From assembly GCF_029946515.1 (NCBI RefSeq), contig NZ_JARZHH010000028.1:1-64000 (forward strand): a stretch of 64,000 bases of DNA. The letters run 5' to 3'. The DNA is from Polyangium sp. 6x1 (GTDB lineage: Bacteria; Myxococcota_A; Polyangia; Polyangiales; Polyangiaceae). A program made the translations under genes and the position numbers. Below are positions 42,010 through 51,406 of this stretch, in pieces; positions within the stretch are counted from its first letter, which is position 1, and every line of letters starts with the position of its first letter. The notes beneath the pieces were generated by a model. That model was given only the letters and a program-made list of their open reading frames with translations. It was not told the origin of the DNA and searched no databases.

Positions 42010-44172
42010 ATGCTCGCAAAGCTCTTCCGAATCGGGCTCGTGACGGCCCTCTCGACCGCAGTTGCCTGCGGCCCGGCGCCTACGCCACCGGCCGCCTCGC
42101 CCGGAGACGGATCCCCGGGGCCCTCCGATCAGGGTGCGAACGCCGGTCCCGCTGGAAAAGACGCCGAGAAGGCCTCCGGGGCCCCCGCCAAAGGCGCCGG
42201 CAAAGGCGAAGCCGCGGCCCGGGGCGCGGAAGGGGACGGCGGCGAGATCGGCATCGGAGGCGCGCCCCGCGGGCCCCGCGACGACAACGCCGGAAACGGT
42301 CTGCCCGTGCGCGTCGTGGCCCCCGCCGAGCTTGGTACGTGGACCGGCGGAAACGAGGTCGACACGGGCGAAGGCGCGAAGAGCCCGGTGCCCGTCACGG
42401 CCGCGGATCCGAGCTGGGGCAGCCCCAAGGCGCTCGTCACCATCGTCGCGTTCTCCGACCTCGAGTGCCCGTTCTGCGCGCGCTCGTCGCAGACGCTCGC
42501 GGAGCTCGGGAAAATCTACGGCAAAGACCAGCTCCGAATCGTCTGGAAAAACTTTCCGCTCGAGTTCCACAAGAACGCGCGCCCGGCGGCCGAGGCGGCG
42601 ATGGCCGTGTTCAAGCTGAAGGGATCGCCGTGGTTCTGGGCCTATCACGACGCGCTCTTCGCCAACCGGATCGACCCGCAGGTCATCGACGGCTCGCTCC
42701 CGCGGGACACCTCGCGCAAGCGCGTCGACGCGACGCTCGCGGGCGGCGAGATCGGCAAGAAGATCGACGAGGACATCGCGCTCGGCAAGAAGATCGGCGT
42801 GTCGGGCACGCCCGCATTCTTCATCAACGGCGTGTACCTCTCCGGCGCGCAGCCGATCGACAAGTTCCGCGCGATCATCGACGAGCAAATCGCGGCCGGC
42901 CGCAAGGCGACGGCGAGCGGCACGGCGCCCGAGAAGGTGTATGCGGTGCTCTCGACGCAGAACTACCAGAAGCCCGAGGATCGGCCCGGCTTCGCCGGCT
43001 CCACGGCCCCGGCCGAGGACAAGACGGTCTGGCGCGTGCCCGTCGACGGCTCGCCCGTGCGGGGGAAAAACACGGCGCTCGTGACGCTCGTGATGTTCAC
43101 GGATTTCCAGTGCCCGTTCTGCGTCAAGGTGACGCCGACGATCGAGCAGCTCACCCGCGATTACGGCGACAAACTCCGGATCGTGTACAAGAATAACCCC
43201 CTGCCCTTCCACAAGGAGGCCGAGCCCGCGGCCGAGCTCGCGCTCGAGGCGCGCGCGCAAAAGGGCGAAGCGGCGTTCTGGCAGGCGCACGACCTGCTCT
43301 TCGCCGCGAACGGCAAGCTCGCGCCCGAGGACCTCGAGGGCATCGCGAAAAACCTCGGGATCGACGTGAAGAAGGCGAGCGACGCGATCGCGAAACAGAA
43401 GCACAAGGCCCGCATCGAGCAGGACCTCGACCTCGCCGACGACGTGCAGGCGAACGGCACGCCGCATTTCTTCATCAATGGCCGCCGCCTCGTCGGCAAC
43501 CAGCCGATCGACAAGTTCAAGGCGCTCATCGACGAGGAGATGACGAAGGCCGAGGCGCTCGTGAAGAAGGGCACGCCCGCGGCGAAGCTCTACGACACGA
43601 TCATCAAGGACGGCAAGACGACGACGTTCGAGAAGGTGAAGGCGGTCCCCGCGTTCACGAAGGATAACCCCACCAAGGGCCCGGCGAACGCGAAGGTCAC
43701 GATCCAGATCTTCTCCGATTTCGAGTGCCCGTTCTGCAAGCGGGTCGAGCCCACGCTCGCCGAGCTCGACGCGGCGTTCCCGGGCAAGATCCGGTTCGTC
43801 TGGCGAAACAAGCCGCTGCCGTTCCACAAGAACGCGATGCCCGCGGCGCTCGCGGCCGTGGAGGCGTACAAGCAGAAGGGCAACGAAGCATTCTGGAAGA
43901 TGCACGACGCGTTCTTCCAGGACCCGACGCAGCTCGACCGCGCCGGCATCGAACGGACGGCCGCCGCGCTCGGGCTCGACGTGCAGAAGGTCCTCGCCGC
44001 GGTCGACGGACAGACCCACAAGGCGCTCATCGACGCGGACATCAAGGCCGGCGAAGACGCGGGGATCACGGGCACGCCCGGGTTCCTCGTCAATGGGTAT
44101 TTCGTCTCTGGCGCGCAGCCGCTTTCGAAGTTCAAGAAGGCCGTCAACCTCGCGCTCAAGGACGCGAAGTAA
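42010..44172 (+). CDS. Lipoprotein with three DsbA/thioredoxin-type domains
   Basis: A 720-residue exported protein, probably a lipoprotein (TALSTAVAC, weak lipobox), with an Ala/Gly/Pro tether of ~100 residues. Three DsbA-like modules follow, each with a CPFC active site (Cys153, Cys368, Cys573). Each also has an LPFHK/LEFHK element and a cis-Pro loop (GTPAFFING, GTPHFFING, GTPGFLVNG). They probably act in disulfide formation or isomerisation outside the cytoplasm. A three-module chain is unusual. The start at 42010 begins the signal sequence. It is divergent from the MbnP/MbnH operon, whose products are Cys-rich. Confidence 0.92.
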   Translation: MLAKLFRIGLVTALSTAVACGPAPTPPAASPGDGSPGPSDQGANAGPAGKDAEKASGAPAKGAGKGEAAARGAEGDGGEIGIGGAPRGPRDDNAGNGLPVRVVAPAELGTWTGGNEVDTGEGAKSPVPVTAADPSWGSPKALVTIVAFSDLECPFCARSSQTLAELGKIYGKDQLRIVWKNFPLEFHKNARPAAEAAMAVFKLKGSPWFWAYHDALFANRIDPQVIDGSLPRDTSRKRVDATLAGGEIGKKIDEDIALGKKIGVSGTPAFFINGVYLSGAQPIDKFRAIIDEQIAAGRKATASGTAPEKVYAVLSTQNYQKPEDRPGFAGSTAPAEDKTVWRVPVDGSPVRGKNTALVTLVMFTDFQCPFCVKVTPTIEQLTRDYGDKLRIVYKNNPLPFHKEAEPAAELALEARAQKGEAAFWQAHDLLFAANGKLAPEDLEGIAKNLGIDVKKASDAIAKQKHKARIEQDLDLADDVQANGTPHFFINGRRLVGNQPIDKFKALIDEEMTKAEALVKKGTPAAKLYDTIIKDGKTTTFEKVKAVPAFTKDNPTKGPANAKVTIQIFSDFECPFCKRVEPTLAELDAAFPGKIRFVWRNKPLPFHKNAMPAALAAVEAYKQKGNEAFWKMHDAFFQDPTQLDRAGIERTAAALGLDVQKVLAAVDGQTHKALIDADIKAGEDAGITGTPGFLVNGYFVSGAQPLSKFKKAVNLALKDAK

Positions 44173-44253
44173 CCGCGCGGCGGCGGGCCACGTCGGGTTT
44201 TCGACGTGGCCCATCTTTCGCTCGGGGCACGTTTCTTGATATCGTCGTCGCCG

Positions 44254-45090
44254 ATGCGCACACGCCTGCTGCTCGGCCCCGCCCTCGCCCTCGCCACGAT
44301 CACCCTCGCGACGCGCACGAACGCGCAGCAACCCGGCGTGGCGCCCCCGCCGCCTCCGCTCCCGCCGCCCACGGCGACGAACCCGGCTCCGCCGCCGGCA
44401 GGCGCCCTTCCGCCGCCTCCCCCGCCGGGGACGCCGGCGTCGCCGCCGCCGGAATCCACTGCGAATGGTGCTTCGCTTCCGCCGCCGCCGGCCCCACCGC
44501 CGGCGGCCGGGCCTTACGCGCCTTATCCTCAGGGACCCTACGCGCCTTATCCGCCCGGGCCTTATGCGCCGCCGCCGAATGGAGCCTGGGGACCTCCTCC
44601 CACGGGGCCGCTGCCCGGCTGGAGCGGCGAAGTCCCCACGCAGAAGGTGACACGCTGGTATGGGTGGCAGACCTTGATTGGCGTGGTCGCGGGGGATCTC
44701 TTGACGGTCGTCGGTCAGGGGAGCGCGCTCTCGTACATCGGCGTCGCGGGGCACGTGCTCACGGGGCCGATCGTTCACTGGGCGCACGGGCACGTCGGCA
44801 AGGGGTTCACGGCCCTCGGCCTGAACGTCGGCCTGCCCCTCGGAGGGGGCCTCATTGGCCTCATGGCCGGCGCGGGGGAGGGTCTGAAGGCCCTCGGCTA
44901 TACCGCGATCGGGGCGCTCGTCGGGCACATAGCCGCGCCCGCGCTCGATATGGCCATCTTTTCGACGGAGACCGTGGACGCGCCGATCGAGCGGCCGAAA
45001 GGCGCGCGCGCGCTCCTGCCGAGCTCCGCCGCGATCGTGCCGATGATGGGCCCGGATCGGATGGGGCTGTCGGTCGTGGGTACGTTCTGA
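44254..45090 (+). CDS. Exported Pro-rich envelope protein
   Basis: A 278-residue protein with a signal peptide (to RTNAQ), then ~110 residues very rich in Pro with GPYAPYP-type repeats (three in a row, nt ~44510-44575). The C-terminal ~150 residues are Gly-rich and hydrophobic, with two or three membrane-like helices (WQTLIGVVAGDLLTVVGQG, VGLPLGGGLIGLMAGAGEG, YTAIGALVGHIAAPALDMA). The function is unknown. Its stop is 6 bp from the convergent ligase stop. Confidence 0.65.
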   Translation: MRTRLLLGPALALATITLATRTNAQQPGVAPPPPPLPPPTATNPAPPPAGALPPPPPPGTPASPPPESTANGASLPPPPAPPPAAGPYAPYPQGPYAPYPPGPYAPPPNGAWGPPPTGPLPGWSGEVPTQKVTRWYGWQTLIGVVAGDLLTVVGQGSALSYIGVAGHVLTGPIVHWAHGHVGKGFTALGLNVGLPLGGGLIGLMAGAGEGLKALGYTAIGALVGHIAAPALDMAIFSTETVDAPIERPKGARALLPSSAAIVPMMGPDRMGLSVVGTF

Positions 45091-45096
45091 CCGGGA

Positions 45097-46593
45097 TCAG
45101 CGAAAGACCGGCGCCCAGGTATGCACCGGCGCGCCGGTCGCGGCGCGCTCCTCGTAATGGGCGAGCAGCCGCCTGAGCGCTTCCTCATGCGAATGACGGG
45201 CCCGCAGGGCCGACAGCGCCGCGCGTTGCCAGCGCGCGCCGGTTTGTCCGGATCGCACCCGGGCCGCGAAGACATCGAGCCAGCGGTCGGCCTCGCTTTC
45301 GAGGACGCCCGCGGAGACGAGGCCGCTCCGGGCGAGGGGCAAGAGGCGCTCGCACAAGGCGACGATCGGGATCGCGCGCGGGGACGGGGCCTCGTCGCAC
45401 GGAAACGGGACGACGGCGTCGAGGCCGTGCTGCGCGGCGCGATGAAAGGCGTGGCGCGCGAGCTCGAATGGATACGCGGGCAAGAGGCGATCGACGTCGG
45501 GGGCGAGGCCGAGCGTCGCGCCGAGGAGGAATGCGGCGCTCGCGAGCATGTCGACGACGGTGGGCCCGGCGGGCAGGGCGCGATATTCGATGCGGAAATG
45601 GCCGCCCGAGCCCGGGTCGTAGACGGCGCGGTTCCAGCGCCAGACGGTGCCGTGGTGCAAACGGAGCTCGGCGAGGCAGGGAATGCCGCCCGCGGCGAGG
45701 GTTTGTCGGGAATCCTCGCCGCCGAGCACGGGCAGGAGCGGGGCGTGGAGCCGGACGCTCTCGGCGAAGAGCTCGGCGGCCCCGTCGCGGACCCAGCCAT
45801 ACCCGAAGGAGACGCGCGACGGCGGGTGAAAGGCGGCCGGAGCGTCGAGGCGATCGTCGATGGCCTGGCGAAAGAGCGCGATGCGCGTCTCGTCCCAGAG
45901 GCGGTGGTCGATCAGGAGGGGCGAGTTGCACGACGCGGCGAGGGCCGGGATCGTGGCGATCTGCGCTGCATTGTAATATTTTGAAAAACTTCGGGGCGGC
46001 ACGCGGAGGTGGACCTGGAACGAGGTGCAGGCGCCCTCCATGGCGACGTCGTCCGTGTCGAGGCTGAGCGCGTCTTCGCCGTGGATGCGGACGTGAAACG
46101 GTCCGCCGCGCAGGCGCCGGATGCGCTTGCCGAGGGCGCGATAGCGGGGGACGTCGGTCAGCTCTGCGGCGGTGAGGTCCTCGCGGCGCAGCGTGGGCAG
46201 GATGCCGATGGGCACGATGCGCCCGCCCTGCTCGCGCGCGGCGCGTGAGATCTCCACGAGCGCGCAGACGAGCTCGTCTGCGAGCGCCGTGAACGGCCGG
46301 CCGGCGAGTGGACACGGGCTCGCGTTGAATTCGAGGTTGAACCGGTCGAGCTCGACGGTGAATCGACGATCGACCGTGCGTGCGAGGACCTCGCGGTTCG
46401 CTGGCAGCGGCAGGCCCGCGGGGTCGACGAGGAAGAGCTCGAGCTCGGCGCCGACCGTGGCCGGCCCCTCGCCGAAGCCGGGGAGGTTTGCGAGTGCGCC
46501 GAGGACGTCGAGCTGCTCGGAGAGGCGCTCGGAGAAACGGACGAACTCGTCCTCGGTGAAATCGTCGCGCGTGATCAGGAGGCCCATGCCCAC
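45097..46593 (-). CDS. GCS2-family glutamate-cysteine ligase-like carboxylate-amine ligase
   Basis: A 498-residue ATP-dependent ligase of the GCS2 family (glutamate-cysteine ligase type 2/YbdK group). The hallmark GAELELF opens the domain, followed by LDRFNLEFNASPCPLAGRPF, GILPTLRREDLT, AMEGACTSFQVHLRV and HFRIEYRALPAGPT. It could make gamma-glutamylcysteine or another amide; the true substrate is not clear. No glutathione synthetase gene is adjacent. A second ATG lies two codons in. Confidence 0.85.
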   Translation of the reverse strand: MGMGLLITRDDFTEDEFVRFSERLSEQLDVLGALANLPGFGEGPATVGAELELFLVDPAGLPLPANREVLARTVDRRFTVELDRFNLEFNASPCPLAGRPFTALADELVCALVEISRAAREQGGRIVPIGILPTLRREDLTAAELTDVPRYRALGKRIRRLRGGPFHVRIHGEDALSLDTDDVAMEGACTSFQVHLRVPPRSFSKYYNAAQIATIPALAASCNSPLLIDHRLWDETRIALFRQAIDDRLDAPAAFHPPSRVSFGYGWVRDGAAELFAESVRLHAPLLPVLGGEDSRQTLAAGGIPCLAELRLHHGTVWRWNRAVYDPGSGGHFRIEYRALPAGPTVVDMLASAAFLLGATLGLAPDVDRLLPAYPFELARHAFHRAAQHGLDAVVPFPCDEAPSPRAIPIVALCERLLPLARSGLVSAGVLESEADRWLDVFAARVRSGQTGARWQRAALSALRARHSHEEALRRLLAHYEERAATGAPVHTWAPVFR

Positions 46594-46651
46594 CGAGCTT
46601 TGCGTTCACGCGCGGCGGGCGGGAGCGGGGGCAGGCGAGATTCAGTCAGAT

Positions 46652-47185
46652 TCAGTCGATGAACTCGATCCCGGTCGCCTCGATGTTCACCTGGGCCAAC
46701 TTGGCGCTGCCGCCCTGGCCGCAGCCGTCGTCGGCGCCGCACACGCCCTTGTCGGCCTCGGGCGTGAGGACCTTGCCCTGAATGACGGCGCGGTGACCCG
46801 AGCTGTCGCGCGGGACGAAGAAGCTGTGGCCCGCCATCTTGATGTGCGCCTTGCCCGTCGTGTCGGCGATCTCCATCCAGCAGCCCATCGACTTGCAGAC
46901 CGCCGAGACCACGCCCTCGGTGCGCACCGTCTGCTCGGCGAACTTCGCGGGCTCCTTCGTGAGGTCCGTGAGCGCCGTCGTCTTCGTCTCCGTCACCGGC
47001 TGGCCGAACTTCTTCTGCGCGAGCGGCTTGATGCTCTCCGCCACCGCGCCCTGCGGCTGCGCGGGCGCCTGCGTCGGCACGAGGGCCGGCTGTTCAGGCT
47101 GCGCGTTGGGCGCTTCGGACTTGTTGCAAGCCGCGACAAGGAGGGTGAGACCGGCGAGCGAAACGAAAAGCCGAGACGTGTGCAT
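46652..47185 (-). CDS. DUF4920 lipoprotein
   Basis: A 177-residue predicted lipoprotein (LAGLTLLVAAC). A Pro/Gln tether is followed by a DUF4920 domain: VRTEGVVSAVCKSMGCWMEIAD, AHIKMAGHSFFVPRD and AVIQGKV. The pair Cys..GCW is the family signature. It ends with a small Cys/Gly cluster (GVCGADDGCGQGG). The domain is OB-like; the role is unknown. It is divergent from the outer-membrane protein gene. Confidence 0.85.
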   Translation of the reverse strand: MHTSRLFVSLAGLTLLVAACNKSEAPNAQPEQPALVPTQAPAQPQGAVAESIKPLAQKKFGQPVTETKTTALTDLTKEPAKFAEQTVRTEGVVSAVCKSMGCWMEIADTTGKAHIKMAGHSFFVPRDSSGHRAVIQGKVLTPEADKGVCGADDGCGQGGSAKLAQVNIEATGIEFID

Positions 47186-47295
47186 GGCGGGCGGAGTGTG
47201 CCGCAGATTTCGGGACCGTGCCAGAAGGGATCGAAACGGACCAAAGCCGCGGTCGGTCGACCGAGGAGCCCGAACTTTGCTACAAGGGGCACGCG

Positions 47296-48114
47296 ATGCG
47301 AGCACGGGTGAAGCGCCTCGAAGACCGACGGCGAAAAGGCCGACGTACGCTCGCGTCCGCAGCCGCCTTCACGCTCGCGCTCGGCGGGGTGATGGGGACG
47401 GCGCGCGGCGCGGATGCGAACGAGGAGCACGCGGATGCGGACGAGGCGCCCGAGGCGCCGCCGCGGCCGAAGGAGCTGCCTCCGCTCGACATCACGGAGC
47501 CGCCGTTCACGCGGCACGTGGACATCGGCGGAGGCGTGGCGCTCGTGCATCGCATCCCGAGCGGCGACACGCGCGTGCGGTATCCGGCGTCGGTCGGCAT
47601 GGGCCTCTGGGCGCGCGTCGACATCACGCGCTACCTGCGCGCGAGCCTGTACGCGGTGCGCGCCGAGCGCGACTTCGACCTGCCTTCGGGCGCGCTCGGG
47701 CTCGCGGGGGATCCGGGCGAGGTCGAGTTCTACACGTACTCGTTCGGCCTGCGGCTCGCGCCCACCTGGAACATCACGCCGCGGGCGCGGGCGTGGGTCT
47801 CGGCGGGCGCGGGCTGGGGGCGGCTCGAGCTCGGGCGGTTCTCGGTCGCGTCGCCTTCCGGCGTGTTTCCCGTGCGTGAGCGGGTCGCGTCGTTCGTGGA
47901 GATCCCGCTCGGCCTCGGCGCGTCGTTCGACGTGGTGCCGCGGTGGCTCGCGGTGGAGCTCGAGACGACGGGGGCGTTTTACGTGGGGCAACGAGGACGC
48001 GCGTTCGAGGACGAACAAGCGATCGACGCCTCGGGTCGCCGCGTGACGGTGGGACCTTACCCCACGTTCGCTGGGGGTTTCGTGACGACGCTCGGGCTTT
48101 CGCTCGTGCTTTGA
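47296..48114 (+). CDS. Probable outer-membrane beta-barrel protein
   Basis: A 272-residue exported protein. A signal peptide (ASAAAFTLALGGVMGTARGA) and an acidic/Pro linker precede alternating strands (VDIGGGVALVHRI, ASVGMGLWARVDITRYLRASLYAVRAE, FGLRLAPTWNITPRARAWVSAGAGWG), ending with a typical barrel C-terminus FVTTLGLSLVL. The ATG at 47296 lies 9 nt after a TTTGCTACAAG box. The dNK gene follows after 17 bp. Confidence 0.75.
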   Translation: MRARVKRLEDRRRKGRRTLASAAAFTLALGGVMGTARGADANEEHADADEAPEAPPRPKELPPLDITEPPFTRHVDIGGGVALVHRIPSGDTRVRYPASVGMGLWARVDITRYLRASLYAVRAERDFDLPSGALGLAGDPGEVEFYTYSFGLRLAPTWNITPRARAWVSAGAGWGRLELGRFSVASPSGVFPVRERVASFVEIPLGLGASFDVVPRWLAVELETTGAFYVGQRGRAFEDEQAIDASGRRVTVGPYPTFAGGFVTTLGLSLVL

Positions 48115-48131
48115 GGGGGGCGGAGGACGAG

Positions 48132-48782
48132 ATGAAGGAGAGCCGGCGGGAAGGCGCGCGCCCCCGGATCATCGCGGTGGCTGGGAACATGGGAGCTGGG
48201 AAATCGAGCCTCGTGAAATGGCTCGAGCAGCAGTTCCAAATGGTGCCGTTCTTCGAGCCCAACGAGGAGAACCCGTACCTGTCCGACTTCTACGGCGACA
48301 TGCCGCGCTGGGCGATGAGCTCGCAGCTCTTCTTCCTCGTCCGGCGCTTCCACATCCACCGCGACGTCGTTCGCCGCGCGGCCGTGGATCCTCGGCCGAT
48401 CGTGCAGGATCGGACCCTCTACGAGGACGCGGAGATCTTCGCCGCGCACCTCTACCGGGCCGGCTACATCGACGAGCGCGACTGGCAGATGTACGACGAC
48501 CTCTATCGCACGCTGCGCGAGGAGATCCGGCCGCCGGATCTGATGATCTACCTGCGGTGCCCTCTACCCACGCTCGTGCGGCGGATCCGCCAGCGTGGAC
48601 GAAACTTTGAGCGCAAAGTACCCAAGAGCTACCTCGCCGCGCTGGACAAGCTGTACGAGGAATGGCACGCACGTTACGATCTCTCGCCGACGATGGTCAT
48701 CGAGACCGATCGGCTCGACTACGTGGAGCGGCTCTTCGACAGGCTCGAGGTCATCCGCGCGATCGAGAAGCACCTCGGCTGA
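48132..48782 (+). CDS. Deoxynucleoside kinase
   Basis: A 216-residue kinase of the dNK family (deoxyadenosine/deoxyguanosine kinase type), salvaging deoxynucleosides to dNMPs. P-loop GNMGAGKSS (18-26), FFEPNEENPYLSDFY, the catalytic QDRTLYEDAEIFA, YLRCPLPTLVRRIRQRGRNFE (lid arginines) and a C-terminal helix are all present. GGAGG lies 5 nt before the ATG at 48132. It probably shares a transcript with the outer-membrane protein gene. Confidence 0.94.
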   Translation: MKESRREGARPRIIAVAGNMGAGKSSLVKWLEQQFQMVPFFEPNEENPYLSDFYGDMPRWAMSSQLFFLVRRFHIHRDVVRRAAVDPRPIVQDRTLYEDAEIFAAHLYRAGYIDERDWQMYDDLYRTLREEIRPPDLMIYLRCPLPTLVRRIRQRGRNFERKVPKSYLAALDKLYEEWHARYDLSPTMVIETDRLDYVERLFDRLEVIRAIEKHLG

Positions 48783-48934
48783 AGATTTCGCCCGACGGCT
48801 GCACCATTGGCTCATTGCGACACAGAACGTTGGGCGTCAACCCATTGGCAGTCCGTGGCAAATCGCCGCATGCGTAGGTTGGCGCTTGCGCAATGCTCAG
48901 CGATGGGCGACCTAATGGAATTCCTGGAGTGTGC

Positions 48935-49381
48935 GTGGGGTTCATTGGCACGACGATGGGAACGACGGCGGAAAAAGGGGGATCCGCGCGGCGGGCGCGC
49001 GTGCTGCTCGTCGACGACGAGCCGTTCATCGTGACGTCGATCCGACGCCTCCTCGCGGACGAGCACGAGGTGTTCGCGGTGTCGAACGGGCACGAGGCGC
49101 TCGCGGCGGTCGAGGCAGGCGCGCGCTTCGACGTGGTGCTCTGCGACGTGCGGATGCCGGGGATGAACGGGTTCGAGCTCTACGACCGGCTGCTCGTGAC
49201 GGCGCCGGAGGTGGCGCGGCAGATCGTGTTCCTCACGGGCGCGGCGTTCACGAGCGAGGTGCGCGCCTTCTTCGCGCGCGCGGAGAACCTGCTCCTGGAA
49301 AAACCCTTCGACCCGTCCGAGCTGCGCGCGCTCGTGCGCAGCCTGGCGACGGGGAAGCGGGACGCCGCGTCGAACTTTTGA
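48935..49381 (+). CDS. Stand-alone response regulator receiver protein
   Basis: About 148 residues with a single CheY-like receiver domain: VLLVDDEPFI (acidic pair), VLCDVRMPGMNG (phospho-acceptor Asp), IVFLTGAAF (Thr) and LLEKPFDPSEL (Lys). No output domain and no adjacent histidine kinase. The GTG at 48935 has GGAG 5 nt upstream; ATG at 48956 is the alternative. It is convergent with nadA (28 bp). Confidence 0.9.
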   Translation: MGFIGTTMGTTAEKGGSARRARVLLVDDEPFIVTSIRRLLADEHEVFAVSNGHEALAAVEAGARFDVVLCDVRMPGMNGFELYDRLLVTAPEVARQIVFLTGAAFTSEVRAFFARAENLLLEKPFDPSELRALVRSLATGKRDAASNF

Positions 49382-49409
49382 GCTGCAAACGAGCGGCCGG
49401 TCCGGTTGC

Positions 49410-50363
49410 TCAGGAGAGCGCGAGCATGCGGTCGATCGGCACGCGGGCTCGCTCGCGCAGCGAGGCGGGCATCTCGATGCGGGGCTCGAGGTCGCGCAGC
49501 GCGAGGTAGACCTTCTCCATCGTGTTGAGGCGCATGAAGGGGCACTCGTTGCAGGCGCAGTTGCCCTCGGGCGGCCCCTCGATGAACGTCTTCTGCGGCG
49601 AGGCCTTGCGCATCTGGTGCACGATGCCGCTCTCGGTCGCGACGATGTAGCTCTGGGCGTCGTCGGTCTGCGTGTACTTGAGCAGCGCCGTCGTCGAGCC
49701 GATGAACGCGGCCATGTGCAGGAGCGCCTCCTCGCACTCGGGGTGCGCGATGAGCTTGGCCGTGGGGTGCTGCTCGCGGAGGGCGATGATCTTGCGCAGG
49801 CTGAAGGTCTCGTGCACGACGCAGCTGCCTTGCCAGAGCCGCATCTTCCGGCCGGTCTTCTGCTCGAGCCAGCGACCGAGGTTCTTGTCGGGCGCGAAGA
49901 GGATCTCCTTGTCCTCGGGGATCGCGCGGACGATCTTCTCGGCGTTCGACGAGGTGCAGATGTAGTCGCTCTCGGCCTTCACCTCGGCCGTGCAGTTGAT
50001 GTACGTGATCGAGACGGCGTCGGGGTATTTCGCGCGCCAGGCGCGGAACCTGTCGACCGGGCAGCCGTCGGCGAGCGAGCATCCGGCCTCGAGGTCGGGC
50101 ACGACGACGATGCGATCGGGGTTCAGGATCTTCGCGGTCTCCGCCATGAAGTGGACGCCCGCGAAGAGGATGACGTCGGCCGTGGTCTTCTTCGCCTGCT
50201 GGGCGAGCTGGAGCGAGTCGCCGAGGAAGTCCGCGAGATCCTGGATATCGCCCTCCTGGTAGTAGTGGGCGAGCAGGACGGCGTTGCGCTCCTTCTTGAG
50301 CCGCACGATCTCGGCCTCGAGATCGAGGCCCGGGTCGATCTTGCCTCGGACGGTTTCGCTCAT
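49410..50363 (-). CDS. nadA: Quinolinate synthase
   Basis: Condenses iminoaspartate and dihydroxyacetone phosphate to quinolinate for NAD synthesis, using a 4Fe-4S cluster. A 317-residue protein with [67 protein letters not shown] and CACNECPFM. The cluster cysteines are those of AGCSL, GSCVV and NECPF. The start overlaps the stop of the PlsC-like gene by 4 nt (ATGA). No nadB or nadC is seen nearby. Confidence 0.97.
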   Translation of the reverse strand: MSETVRGKIDPGLDLEAEIVRLKKERNAVLLAHYYQEGDIQDLADFLGDSLQLAQQAKKTTADVILFAGVHFMAETAKILNPDRIVVVPDLEAGCSLADGCPVDRFRAWRAKYPDAVSITYINCTAEVKAESDYICTSSNAEKIVRAIPEDKEILFAPDKNLGRWLEQKTGRKMRLWQGSCVVHETFSLRKIIALREQHPTAKLIAHPECEEALLHMAAFIGSTTALLKYTQTDDAQSYIVATESGIVHQMRKASPQKTFIEGPPEGNCACNECPFMRLNTMEKVYLALRDLEPRIEMPASLRERARVPIDRMLALS

Positions 50364-51349
50364 CGTGGGGCCCAACGTAGAGGCTCCGCGGGCGCCGCGC
50401 CAGGGGGGTGCGACGCGGCGCGCGCGAGGCGTTCGAGGGCGAGGCGCAGGCGCGCGGAGGGAGCTTCGCCGAGCGATGCGACGTCGAGCTCGGGTCCCAT
50501 CGTGACGCGCACGTCGACGTCGTCGAAGCCCGGGAGCGTGAGCTGGAGGAGCGGCACGAACGCGTCGGTCAAGCCCGCGCGGCCCGCGAGCGCGGAGGCG
50601 AAGGCGCGCGCGCGGAGCGAGACGACGCCCGAGACGATCACGGGCACGACGACGAGGTCGGGCCGCGCGCGGGAAGCCATCGCGACGAGCGCGTCGAGGC
50701 CTGGAAGGAAGGCATGGAGCGCGCTCTCACCAGGAGGGACGAGGCGCGGATCGGGCTCGATGCGGCCCGCGGGGAAGTGCAGGAGCGCGCCGCCGCGGCC
50801 GAGGTGACGCGCGGCGACGCGCAGCGCGAGGCCTGCGCGCGCGTCGGGCGGCGCGGAGAGGAGGTGCTTGCGGACGTGCGGCAAGGCGAAGAGGAGGTCA
50901 CGCGCGGCGGCGATGACGGCGAGGTCGTCGCGACCGACCGCCGTGAAGAGCGCGAGCGCGTCGTAGAGGCCGGGATGGTTCGACACGACGAGCAGCGGTC
51001 CGCGCTCGGGCAGAGCCGCGCGGCGCGCCGCGAGGTCGTGCGGGCCGCCCGAGGCGTCGACGAGGCGCGCGCGCACGCCGTACCGATCGAGCATCGCGAG
51101 CGAGGCGCGACGAAGCGATCCGAAACGCGCGAGGTCGTGGTCGAAGGCGACGAGGTGTTTCGCGAGCGAGAGCGCCGCGGGGTGAAGGACGATCTCGGCG
51201 GCGCGATGGAGGAGCCGTCCACGATCTCGCGCGAGGTGCCCGGCCATCTCGGCGCGCGCGATGTGGAGGATCTCGGCGAGGTCGGCGGAGCGCGCTGCGT
51301 CCGCGACGCGTCCTTCCTGGCGAGGCCTGATCCGCTCGAACACGTTCAT
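50360..51349 (-). CDS. PlsC-like acyltransferase
   Basis: A 329-residue protein with the lysophospholipid acyltransferase signature: [12 protein letters not shown] (HxxxxD) followed by [13 protein letters not shown] and [12 protein letters not shown]. The N-terminal ~100 residues are helical. It could acylate lysophosphatidate or another lipid. It is translationally coupled to nadA through an ATGA overlap, an odd pairing of lipid and NAD genes. Confidence 0.8.
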   Translation of the reverse strand: MNVFERIRPRQEGRVADAARSADLAEILHIARAEMAGHLARDRGRLLHRAAEIVLHPAALSLAKHLVAFDHDLARFGSLRRASLAMLDRYGVRARLVDASGGPHDLAARRAALPERGPLLVVSNHPGLYDALALFTAVGRDDLAVIAAARDLLFALPHVRKHLLSAPPDARAGLALRVAARHLGRGGALLHFPAGRIEPDPRLVPPGESALHAFLPGLDALVAMASRARPDLVVVPVIVSGVVSLRARAFASALAGRAGLTDAFVPLLQLTLPGFDDVDVRVTMGPELDVASLGEAPSARLRLALERLARAASHPPGAAPAEPLRWAPR

Positions 51350-51406
51350 CCGTCAATGCTCAGGATACGCTTGCAGCGACCGAGCGCGCTCGACATGATC
51401 GGTTTC

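Noticed and set aside
41797-44928. Minus-strand open frame of more than 1000 codons
   Set aside because: It is antisense to the triple-thioredoxin gene, which has clear motifs; the composition is Arg/Glu/Leu-rich shadow coding.
48783-48934. Sigma-54 promoter before the response regulator
   Set aside because: TGGC and TTGC words occur, but not with the required 10-bp GG-to-GC spacing.
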